Below are positions 54,615-64,000 of a stretch of DNA of 64,000 nucleotides, one piece after another (position 1 is the stretch's first letter; every line of letters starts with the position of its first letter). This DNA is from Trichopria drosophilae (taxonomy: Eukaryota > Arthropoda > Insecta > Hymenoptera > Diapriidae). Both the position numbers and the translations under genes were made by a program. The notes beneath the pieces are model-generated. The model was given only the letters and a program-made list of their open reading frames with translations, ran no database searches and was not told where the DNA came from. The stretch spans positions 91,385,501 to 91,449,500 of the forward strand of contig CM059586.1 of the NCBI GenBank assembly GCA_030407085.1, written 5' to 3'.

Positions 54615-54793
54615 GCCGGTCGCCGATCTGTTTTTCTCCCACCTTGCGGGATGGGGCCTCAGGAAGGGCGTGTTCTGGCGTCACGAGCATAACGTGACGG
54701 AAGATTGTAGGCAAGGGGCTTCTTTTGGTAAATATAACGAGAGATAAGGGGAAGGCGAGGAATCGAGTGGATAAATATACCGGGACTCTACTG
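54615..54793. mobile_element. pogo-like MITE, copy 2 (left end truncated)
   Basis: Internal words CCCACCTTGCGGGATGGGGC and CTCAGGAAGGG match the family. The right tip ATACCGGGACTCTACTG ends at 54793, followed by TA. The left tip is missing. Confidence 0.75.
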
Positions 54794-55299
54794 TATGTAG
54801 TTCACGGTGTTTTGCTTATCTTAGGAAATAAATTATATTTCTAACTTTAAGTAACCAGGAACAATCTAACGAAGGATTTGTGATAAATATAATGCAGACT
54901 CTATCTGTTTTATGCTGACTTCTCTTAACTTATACAGGATTCATTTTTGTCAGTGAATGAGATTCTTCCTTTATGAAATACAGGAACCCGATGTAAATAT
55001 TTTACTGAATTAATTCTTTTAGTGGTGTGATGAAAATGACATTACTACTCGTATTTTTTCTTCGCTGTTAGTCTAATCCAGAATCACATAGTTAGAGCAC
55101 ATATGCGGTTCCATTTTTGTTGTATTTTATGTTTTTCATTTTGTATTTTTTTTAGTATTTTTAGTATTTTTTCAGTTTTTGTGGTATTTTATTTAGTTTT
55201 TTTTCGTACCTTGTTCGTTTGCGTCTAAGTGCTCTAGTGTCATTAAGGGCTTTGGATTTTTTATCGGAATTAAACCTTTTCGTCTAAAATGACCAATCA

Positions 55300-55500
55300 C
55301 AAAACAGACGTTTAAGAAAATCGGCATTTCAAAAACCCGACATTCAAAAACCAGACATTTAAAAAACAGACATTAAAAAACCAAACATTTAAAAAACCAG
55401 ACATTTCAAAATGCAAACATATTTTAAAAGTCTGTTTTTTGAATGCCGGGTTTTTGAAGTGTCTGTTTTGTGATTTGTTAGGTTTTTGAGGTGCACCCAT
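55300..55500. repeat. CAGACATTT short-unit inverted repeat
   Basis: Units AAAACCAGACATTT run on the left half and TTTTTTGAATGCCGGG / GAAGTGTCTGTTTTGTGATT on the right half, forming a hairpin. The right border TTTTTGAGGTGCACCCAT resembles the border of the GTCGG arrays at 45.7 kb. Confidence 0.65.
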
Positions 55501-55651
55501 ATTTCGAACAAATTCAATCAATTTGAAATGTGACAGGATAATTATTAAAATGCAATGAATTTTCCTACATATATTTCTCCCATTATTATTCTAAATAGCA
55601 CCTATACCAACACTCAACACATTCAGTGTAGAGTAATAAATATCGTTTATT

Positions 55652-56454
55652 TTAACCCTTCTTGACCAAAATAAGGAAAGCGTTCCCGTCAAATTCAGCT
55701 CAGTTTTTCGAGTAAAAAGACTTTTTTTTAATTATTGAAAGATACCTTTCCTAATATTCTTAAGTGTGCTTAATCCATTCCCGAGGAGAAAAATGCAAAA
55801 AAAAACGATGGTTTATTCACCAATTTTGCAACATAAAATAAAAATGTCACGATTTTTGTAATTTTTCACGATTTTCTCCACTGAAAACGGTTATCAATGA
55901 AATGTGTGTATAAAAAGTGATCCCAATTACTGAACACAAATAATATGCTGCTAGAATATTTGTCAGAATCAATGGCCGATTCAAAATGGCTTCGTAAGGA
56001 ACCAAATGTATTCAAAATTATTAATTCCTTGAAATAGAGATCAGAGAAAGTTTTTTTTAGTATTATAATGATAATAAAAATATTGACTTATTATATATAT
56101 ATATGAAGATTATAATAATTTTGAGTTCATAAATTCAAAATGACCGATTTGTAATGGTCATCGAATGTAAATTGTAACTTTTGTCGCATGTATTTCATTG
56201 ATTATAACTCGTTTCAATGGAGAAAATCGTGAAAATTTGTTAAAAAGACCTAAAAATCATAGCATTTTTATTTTCTTTCGCAAAATTTGTGTATAAACAA
56301 TCATTTCTTGCAAATTTCTTATCGGGAATCAATTTAGCATACTTGAAAATAGTAGGAAAGGCATCTTTCAAAAAATTTTAAAAATTCTTTTGCTCAAAAA
56401 ACAGAATGGATATAGACGTATCTGCTCTTCTCATTTTTGACAAAAAAAGGTTAA
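55652..56454. mobile_element. TTAA-flanked palindromic MITE, ~803 bp
   Basis: The left end is TTAACCCTTCTTGACCAAAA and the right end is the complement of TTAACCTTTTTTTGTCAAAA. The arms mirror through TTGAAAGATACCTTTCCTA / AGGAAAGGCATCTTTCAA, GATGGTTTATTCACC / TGTATAAACAATC, and CACGATTTTCTCCACTG / TGGAGAAAATCGTG. Arms are about 260 bp. A partial copy of one arm lies at 37415-37560. Confidence 0.85.
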
Positions 56455-57660
56455 TCGTACACTCAATTTTTTAAAATTAGTGTTAAATTTCCTTTTTAGT
56501 GAAATATTTGAAATTTTCGAAAGCATTTAAATTTCCTGTTTATATAAACAGTTAAAAAAAACATTTTTCTGTGAGCAAATTGGGAACATTATAATTAAAT
56601 TTCATACAGATACAGAAAAATGTGGAATTTTTTTTGATACGACATAAATAAATGATTAAAATTAGTTGCGTCTTATTTTTTGGCTTGTACGATTACTCGG
56701 CTTTAAAAGTGGTATATATGGAAAATATACAACTACTTAATACACAGAACAGACAAGTTTCATAAATATTTTCTAATATTAAAAATGAAAAAGTTAATTA
56801 AACAAGTTTTTTATAAACTTTGTTACATCATTACTTAATATTACTCATTCTTGGTTAGTCTAAGTTTAAAGTCGTAATAATAAATATTTAAGAACTGGTT
56901 TAAACGTGTGTACATTTCACACGTAATGATATAAAAAATAAGAACAAAATTCAAAGTTGAATTAACAACAAAAAATTCCTTCGAAAGAATGCGTCATTTT
57001 GTAAACGTGACAAAAAATTTACAGATTAGTTCCAACTTTCTTTTTTGCTAAGCAAGGTAAAAGAATGAATATTTTCAATAACGGGTGATTATAGGGTCAC
57101 GTTTACAAAAATAAAATATGCAGTCAAGTGAAGGTCAACATTTATTTCTTTGTGATTAGTTTAAAACTTTTTAACCACCAAGACAAAAGTATTGGTTTTT
57201 ACTTATTTAAAATTAAGAAAATTATATATTTTTGTAACAGAAAAATGCTAGTCATTGTTACTATCAGCCTGTCATATTCATATGAATTGGATCATAAGGC
57301 AAAAAAATTATCACTTATATAATTAATTATAAAGAAATGTATGGCTAATAAGCACATTCATCAATCTGAGCAATATGACCGATGAAATAGAACACTTATG
57401 AATGTCTTGTTTACAAAATATGCTTGTAACGATGTCTACACAATTTGTTTTCACTAATTGACAAAGAATTGTATATGTTATCAATTCATGACTGACGAAT
57501 AAAACATTAGCCATCAATAATCTGCACATCGATAGACTCCATTACAATTTCTTTTTGAAATAAATTAATGATACAAAATAAGCAAATCATTCATTTTTTA
57601 TTACATAAAAGATAATTTTCTACAATACATTGACTCTATACAGACCTAAATTAAGATCTA
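56455..57660. other. intergenic, AT-rich, nothing recognised
   Basis: No exon, array or terminal repeat noticed. Confidence 0.5.
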
Positions 57661-57913
57661 CAGTAGAGTCCCGATATATTTGCCTGCTCAGTTCCTTGCC
57701 TTCCCCTCCCGTCTACTTCTATTTGTCAAAAGAAGGGGAGCGCCGCTTCTCCCACTCTCCACAAACGCGCTATGCTCGTGACGTCACAGCAGGCCCTTCC
57801 TGCGGCCGCAGCCCGCAAAGTGGGGGAAAAAGAGAGTGGTGACAGACAAATATAACGGGACGGAAGCGGATAAATATGCTGGGATGCAAATATAGCGAGA
57901 TGCAATTATACTG
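57661..57913. mobile_element. pogo-like MITE, copy 3 (complete)
   Basis: The left tip is CAGTAGAGTCCCGATATATT after TA, and the right end is GATGCAATTATACTG before TA. It is 253 bp. The interior has GTGACGTCACAGCAGGCCCT and CTGCGGCCGCAGCCCGC, shared with the family. Confidence 0.87.
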
Positions 57914-58084
57914 TACTAAGAATTTGTCTTATTAACTTGTTTCACTATATTACTGTATGTTACTTATTACATATAATAAATTTAATGTCTTAAATTTTTA
58001 ATGATTTATTTTGAATTTTCACAAGATTTTGATACATGATGGGAAAGAATGTGATTCTCACATTAGAGCTGTCGCGTGACGTAG

Positions 58085-58490
58085 CCCATTTTATATTTCT
58101 TTTACGGAGGTTCTAAAGTGCTTCGCTGATAAGGTAGGAATTTAAGCTGAAAATCAAAAATTAAAAAAACTGAATAAATTTGTCAAAATTCGAGTTCTGT
58201 AAAGGTATTTCTAATTATTGTTTATGACCAAGAGCAACGACCAATAATACGAATTTAATTAGGAATTGAACGGGAACTATTGGTAATAGGTGATTTTTAT
58301 TTATTTCCAATGACTCTCGGTCAATTTTTAATTAACTTCTTTGGCAATCTGTTTGAATCCGTATACAGAGAGTGGAATTACACTTACAAACACCGATTTT
58401 TGAAATATGAAGTCAGACATTTTTAATTTTCGAGATTTAGCGTAAATTCCTACCTTATCTACGGAATACTTTATAACCCATTAATTTTAA
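58085..58490. repeat. imperfect foldback repeat
   Basis: GATAAGGTAGGAATTTAAGC at 58129 is mirrored by GCGTAAATTCCTACCTTATC at 58440. AAAATTAAAAA / TTTTTAATTTT words flank the pair. The CAGCGTAAATTTCTATCTTA word at 31768 is related. Confidence 0.6.
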
Positions 58491-58540
58491 ATTCCATTAC
58501 AAAGAATCCATTGTTATTAGTTAAGCTGTGATCCCATTTA

Positions 58541-58783
58541 CAGTAGAGTCACGGTATAATTGCGTTTCGATATATTTATGTCCCAGTATAACTGCCCGGT
58601 TCCGTCTCATTATATTTACCTAACACCGCTCTCTTTTTTCCCCACGTTACGGGCTACGGCCTCAGGAAGGGTCTGGTGTGACGTCACGAAAATAACGCGA
58701 CTGAGGGGAGTGGGAGAATCTACAATTCCCTTCTTGCGGTAAATATAACGAGACGGGAGGAGAAGGCGAGGAACCGAGAAATA
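58541..58783. mobile_element. pogo-like MITE, copy 4 (right end damaged)
   Basis: The left tip is CAGTAGAGTCACGGTATAAT after TA, then TTGCGTTTCGATATATTTAT-type sub-repeats. The interior CCACGTTACGGGCTACGGCC and GTGACGTCACG follow the family. The right tip cannot be found past the GAGACGGGAGGAGAAGG block. Confidence 0.8.
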
Positions 58784-60494
58784 GATCAAATCACGCTCGA
58801 AAATGAAAAATGTTATTCGTCTATTACTGATATTTATATTCAGTTTTCAGGAATTATGACTAAATGTTTACTAGTGATATTAAAAAATAATATTATGTAA
58901 CTCAAATTATTTTTTATTAAATTTTATAAGAAAATAAAACGATTAGAGAATGAACGGTGTATAATTTAATTCAAATTTAATTCCTTGAAATTCACTTATT
59001 TCTGGCTTTGAAACTCACTTTTTCCTCCAACAATGACAAGATCAATTTTTATTACTCCGACTGTTGTCGGATAGAAATCTACGGAAAATAATAGAAATCA
59101 CTCGCACATTTCTTAAGAATAGGACAATGGCCCAAAAATGATAACTCTACGAATTGTGAATATCTATATATTACAACAAAATTCGCATATGAGATAAGAA
59201 TTTTTTTTTTTATGTATTTTTAATTATTTTTAACTTGCACGTACTTTTTGCATTCATTGCATCTCGAAAGTAGATTATGAATATTTTGTATGGTACAGGA
59301 AATTTACTTGATTCAAGAAAATAGTTTACTTATAGCAATAAAATATTTATTTAAAAGATCACGATTTACTTTGAACAGTTAAATGCTAACTTAATTGAAA
59401 CATGAAATTAATATTCCTTTATATAAAGCACTTTGGTATATATTGAACATAAAAAAATTATCAAAAAATTAGCTACTAATAAATGATTTTAGAGTCAATC
59501 TTTGTAAAATCGAGGGCTATACGCATTTTGATGTTTATGCTAGAATGGTTGAATTTTATATAGTGGATGAATGGAATTTATCGGAAAGTCGTTACTCAGA
59601 GGTTTTTAGCGTACTTGTAATACTGGTACTGTCAATAGATGGTATTGTTTCGTAGGCGATCTAATAAATATTGACGGCTTTGACCCACGACTTAATAATA
59701 GTAGCCAGTGTGGGACTCTGGCATAAAAGTTATTTTAAAATTTTATTGTGCATTAGCCTCTTGATAAGGAGTTGTAGTTACTTGAAGTGTCGAGAAGATT
59801 AGGTATTTTTATGTCCGAGTAAAACTAATACCATTTATACATGTTAATAAGATCAACAGTTAGTAAATTATTAATATGCGATAGCCAGAGATTATATCAA
59901 AATGCAGCAAATATAAACAGCCATCAGGAATGGGTCAAAACCAGTTGGAAAGCACTGCAGAGAAAATGTAGATACATTTTTATTTCTTTCCTCCTGAGAA
60001 TGTATGTTTCACTTAATTTTTTGCAGTTTGAGGTCATTCTAAATATACATATAAATCGTTTATTTTATTTATATAAATCTGATCAATCCTCCATGCTAAT
60101 GTTAGTTTGAATTCATTAAACTTGTTCCAATATTTTTGTAACAGACAAGTTATACGTATCTAAATCTAACAGCTTCGCAATTTCAAAAAGCTACTTTTAC
60201 ATAACGCATTACCCAATGTTTTTTGTTTACTATTTTTATTACTCTACTATTTTTAGGTCCATCAGATTTGTTAGACATGTGTAACAAATTGAACAAAGTT
60301 ATATTATTACACTTTTAGTAATGTTAGAAACTTCTTTATTTAAATGTAACTTTTAATTTTCTTGAAGCAAAATCAAACAGTTTATTATAGTTATCAGTAC
60401 CAAGCATATTTTTGCAAGTCTGAAACTTCGTGAGTGACATCATCTTGTCGAGACTAACCAAACTGCTACATTTTCAAGCATACCTGCCGAAATA
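58784..60494. other. intergenic, AT-rich; one repeat fragment
   Basis: 59295-59400 repeats the GATCACGATTTACT segment of the 33.3-34.1 kb element. Otherwise nothing recognised. Confidence 0.5.
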
Positions 60495-60658
60495 TAGTAG
60501 AGTCCCGGTATAATTACGTCCCTATATATTTACGTCTCCGCATATTTGCCAGGTTGCCTGTCGTTAGATTTACCTGTCGCTGCTCTCTTTTCCCCCCACC
60601 TTGCGGGCTGGGGCCTCAAGAAGGACCTGCTGCGGGTAAATATACCGGAACTCTACTG
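60495..60658. mobile_element. pogo-like MITE, copy 5 (internally deleted)
   Basis: The left tip is TAGTAGAGTCCCGGTATAAT, and the right end is TATACCGGAACTCTACTG. It is only 164 bp. The left end shows three reiterated units, TATAATTACGTCCC, TATATTTACGTCTCC and CATATTTGCC, like multiple transposase-binding sites. Confidence 0.83.
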
Positions 60659-60799
60659 TTGTAATACAAATTCGTGATATCTTCGGCGGTGTAAAAAAAT
60701 ATGTCAAACAATATGTGATCAATTGTTTAATAATAATTTATAAAATCGACTGGTCACAGTGTCCGACAAATTTGTTGCTCATTTTTGTTAGCTATGAGC

Positions 60800-60995
60800 A
60801 TAAAGATGGTGGCCGGTCGAAAAACCGACAAATCAAAAAGCCGACAGTCATAAACAGTATAAAGCTTTTTAACTCTCGGGTTTTTCGTTTGTCGATTTTT
60901 AAACCCGCACTCCTTAATTGTGTCAAAAAATGACTGACCGCTTGTCGACGTATCTATTTTTTTATGTGTCAGCTTCTTGAGTTTTCGACCCTCAC
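60800..60995. repeat. GTCGG-family inverted repeat
   Basis: GGTCGAAAAACCGACAAATC at 60817 and TTTTGAGTTTTCGACCCTCACCC-type sequence at the right end mirror the borders of the 45.1-45.7 kb elements. AAAAATGACTGACCGCTTGT at 60927 repeats AAAAATGACTGTCCGCTTGT at 45174. Confidence 0.65.
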
Positions 60996-61626
60996 CCTAC
61001 TAATTTAAGTAGTAACACACTTTTCGTTTGTGAATTAATAGTTGTCAATAAATGCCAATTAAAATAATTATAAATCTTCAACGGGATGTTGATCCCAATA
61101 AGACTTTAAGCCAGATCGTTCTTTTCTGGATAAATTGTAAATATAATTAAAAAAAATACACGAATATTTAAATGAAAATTGAAAATTTTGTCATTATTTT
61201 CAATGTTTTATGATATAAGTTACCGATCAATATAATTTTTATTTCTCCCTTCAAAGTTTGTATTCACGTTTGACATTTTCTTTTTGCTCAAATGCAATAG
61301 AACAACATAGTTACTTAATGTGATTTTTATAATGATAAAAATTGAAATAAGGTAACCACAGGATAAATGTATACGCTTAGAAAGTATTCTTTCTAATATG
61401 AAATGATGACAGGCATATGAGCTTAATAACATATCACAACTTCTGTGTTATAAGATTTGAAAGATAATTTTAGTTTTGCAACAAACTGCTAGTTTCATTT
61501 TGTACCAAGCTAATTTGCAAAAGGGTCACAATTAATATGGCTTCATGTGGGTAACATTTATTCTTAATAGAAAAAAATAATGAATATATTATACAGGTTA
61601 CATGAATGAAAATTTGAGTCAAAATA
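60996..61626. other. intergenic, AT-rich, nothing recognised
   Basis: No supported feature. Confidence 0.5.
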
Positions 61627-62056
61627 CAGTACAACCTCTGTTGTTCGACATGATCGGTGCCAGACGCTCTCTCTCTGACCTCGCTAGTTTGACATTTTTT
61701 TAACCACGCCCACTATGACGTCACGCAATCGTGATTGGCTCATTTGTTTTTACGACAGCTAACCTTCTAACCTTCTGTTTTCCTAGCATTTATTTCCAGC
61801 CTCCTTGCCATACATATAGAAGTCAAGTATAGAAGACTAAAACTTAACAACAACAAATGCGGAGGTTATGTCGTTCGATTTGACGGGTGAGGTGCAATCG
61901 TCCGAGTCCGGCGTGCGTTCGTGTTCGTCGGTAATATAATGGACGGGGCGGGAGAGGGAAGAAGTCTCCGCCCACTGTCGAACTAAGGAGGTCCGGCACT
62001 GTCGAACTAGGGAGATTGTCGAACAAGCGAAGTGTCGAACAAGAGAGGTTGTACTG
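61627..62056. mobile_element. TA-flanked 430-bp MITE with GTCGAAC sub-repeats
   Basis: The tips are CAGTACAACCTCTGTTGTTC and the complement of CAGTACAACCTCTCTTGTTC, flanked by TA at 61625-61626 and 62057-62058. The right end reiterates GTCGAAC(A/T)A-GGAG units four times (61976-62045), again like pogo-type binding sites. The GC-richer middle holds an open frame on the - strand that starts outside the element (62127) and is not credible as a gene. Confidence 0.88.
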
Positions 62057-62159
62057 TACTTTAAAAAATATGAAACTTGTATAGAGCTTTTAAATTTATT
62101 TTCATTATATAGAATACGAGAGTTCAATCAAAGTTTGATATAAAATAAAAAATGCTCAA

Positions 62160-62530
62160 AAATGGTTACTAAATTCTCAGTCGATTGACCCGAATGAAAT
62201 CAAATAAAAAAACTTGGTTCTGGGGGGTCGCAGACTCCAAGTTAGTTTTCAAAATTTCAAAATGGTGGATCCAACATGGCAAACGTATTTACTAAAATCG
62301 AACGAAACTACTTCAATCTTAGCTTACAATAGCAGTTTTGAGGAGACTGATTCCGGATTGTGAATGAGCCAATTGGATTTTTGAAAACTAATATCAGATT
62401 TGGACTCAACGACTCCAAGAACAGTCGGGTAATAGTTTTGAAGTTATTTCATTCTGATCAAACGATTGAATATATGCAACTATAATGTTGAACAAAATCG
62501 ACTTTGGTAGACATTTTTTATCCGACATTT
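62160..62530. repeat. degraded ATGGCGG-family copy
   Basis: AAAATGGTGGATCCAACATGG at 62260, GACTGATTCCGGATTGTGAA and a final TATCCGACATTTTGAAATTT at 62519 match family words. No clear ends. Confidence 0.5.
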
Positions 62531-63755
62531 TGAAATTTAATTCTTTCTAATAGTTCTATCTTCTAGTCCAATCATTTTGAAAAGATATTTATAAAAATCT
62601 GAGATATTCTAATGCGAGAAATGATTAAAAAATAACGATAAGTGAAAAAAAATAAAAAATTCCTGATTTTTGTTAAATGAATGTAATTTTTTTAAATATA
62701 AACCATGGAATAGTTTATCCATGTTTCGATAAATTGTATAGGAAATGTTACTATATTCTGACTGTATGACTTTATGGTAAGACCCACGTTTTTGCATTGT
62801 ATACTATTATAATATTAGTTATTTTCTACTTTTTTTTTCCATCAAATGGTAAAATGTATAGTAAAATATTTACTAGAATGATGGTAATTATTTTAAAAGA
62901 TAGGGAGGGAGTTATGAAGGTTGGAGTCCTAGTCAGAATAGTTACATTTACTATACTTTACGCGGTCATGTCAAGTTTACTCCTAAATATTCATTGTCAC
63001 AGATAAAAAGTTGCATGTGATAATGAAATCGTTAGCTGTAGCAATGAAATATTCGCAACAACTCTTAAATTGTTAGTACTTACATAGTTTATACGTAACA
63101 TTTTAGTTTAGTTTAATTTATTAATGGCACGGGAGAAAATCACCCTTTTGCCAACCCATGTAAGTTTACATATAAGTATTAACAATAATATGTATAAGTC
63201 GAAATGTAAAGCGAAATTCGTAAAACAAAGTAGAAAAACATAGCATAGAAATATTAGAATTTAACTATCGCAAAATTAGCAGTTGTAGATAATTTATTTT
63301 TATGTGAAGTGCAGAAACATCAATTTCATTACGACCAGTTTGTAACTTAAAAATAATTATTTTGTACATTGTTATGTTTATAATGGTACATCCATGAATA
63401 AGTTTAATTGGTATTTTATGAATTTTAAATGAAAACAAAGTTATCGGTTATCACTCGTATTCCAAGTAGTTTTTGTTCTACTTTGGGAAAAAGACAACGC
63501 AATTTTAGAAGTAATTTCCATGCGAATAGGAAGCTATAAATAATGATTACAACTTGCAAAAAGAAATTCATATTTAAGAAGAGTAAGTTCGTGTATGACA
63601 TTTGCAAAATTGTTTTTTGTTGCTATGAAAATCTCAAAAAACTACATTAATTTAATTCTTTTGCAAAGTTTCAGGGTTCAACAAATTTCCATTAACAAAT
63701 AGCTTTTTTTAAAAATCTGTATCATTAAATATAATTTCAATAAAAAGGAAAAGAA
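62531..63755. other. intergenic, AT-rich, nothing recognised
   Basis: No exon or repeat boundary supported. Confidence 0.5.
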
Positions 63756-64000
63756 CACATACTCTAACAAGAATTTACTTTTTTTAAAGAAATATATTTA
63801 CTTGAATCAAGTAGTCATGTTTGTGTTTCAAATCAATTTTTGTTTGTTTTAGAGAAGATTTATGACCTTCAAGTAAATCATTTCTGTGGGATATCGTTCA
63901 TTAAGAAAATATTGTCTTAAATCAATATAGTATTATCTTGAAATAAATAAATAATTTGCTTAAAGGTAGTAAATCATATTTCTTGAAAGAAGTAAATAAT
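63756..64000. mobile_element. ATTTACTTGAA element, second copy (cut by window end)
   Basis: It aligns by eye with 33285-33530: CATGTTTGTGTTTCA, CATTAAGAAAATATTGTCTT, TTGCTTAAAGGTAGTAAATC and TTTCTTGAAAGAA occur in the same order. The copy continues past 64000. Confidence 0.75.

Noticed and set aside
61837..62127. A 96-codon open frame on the - strand within the 61.6-62.1 kb MITE.
   Set aside because: It starts outside the element and crosses its right terminal repeat, with repeated SLVRQ text coming from the GTCGAAC sub-repeats.

Overview
This window is animal nuclear DNA, most likely from an insect. It is AT-rich, its genes are split by GT-AG introns, and it is full of non-autonomous transposon remnants. 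Two protein-coding genes can be supported. They are convergent. Alpha-endosulfine (endos) lies on the + strand at 2518-3086 in three exons. A bubblegum-type (ACSBG) very-long-chain acyl-CoA synthetase lies on the - strand. Its 11 coding exons run from 47560 down to 7875 and occupy about 39.7 kb. I rebuilt both genes by hand. All 12 introns have GT/AG ends and compatible phases, giving proteins of 110 and 708 residues. A hymenopteran host is plausible from the style of the repeats and of a LINE fragment, but the sequence does not prove it.

Layout: 1-681 holds a hAT-like transposase scrap and AT-rich DNA. 682-1961 is a TTAA-flanked palindrome. 2111-3400 is the endos promoter, gene and polyadenylation signal. 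3685-7228 is a TTAA-flanked element filled with degenerate tandem repeats, and it occupies most of the space between the two convergent 3' ends. 7240-47560 is the bgm gene. Its introns hold a 5'-truncated LINE carrying three different TA-flanked MITEs (10340-12650), several long inverted repeats (near 15.2, 18.8, 19.8, 30.4, 39.1, 44.2 and 45.2 kb), and a 5.6 kb pyrimidine-strand minisatellite of an 11-bp unit (21927-27552). From 47561 to 64000 I see no gene. That part has a probable bgm promoter region, further foldback elements (48236-48830, 55652-56454), at least five members of a pogo-like MITE family (50.5-60.7 kb), another TA-flanked MITE (61627-62056), and the start of a dispersed repeat at the right edge.

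The two genes have no evident functional link. Endosulfine, once phosphorylated by Greatwall, inhibits PP2A-B55 at mitotic or meiotic entry. The bgm product activates long and very long fatty acids to CoA esters. Most of what is unusual lies in the non-coding DNA: two TSD classes of miniature elements (TTAA and TA), repeated use of near-complete palindromes, and an intronic array whose transcript would be a GAA-rich purine tract several kilobases long. All long open frames inside the minisatellite are artefacts of a strand that almost lacks adenine.
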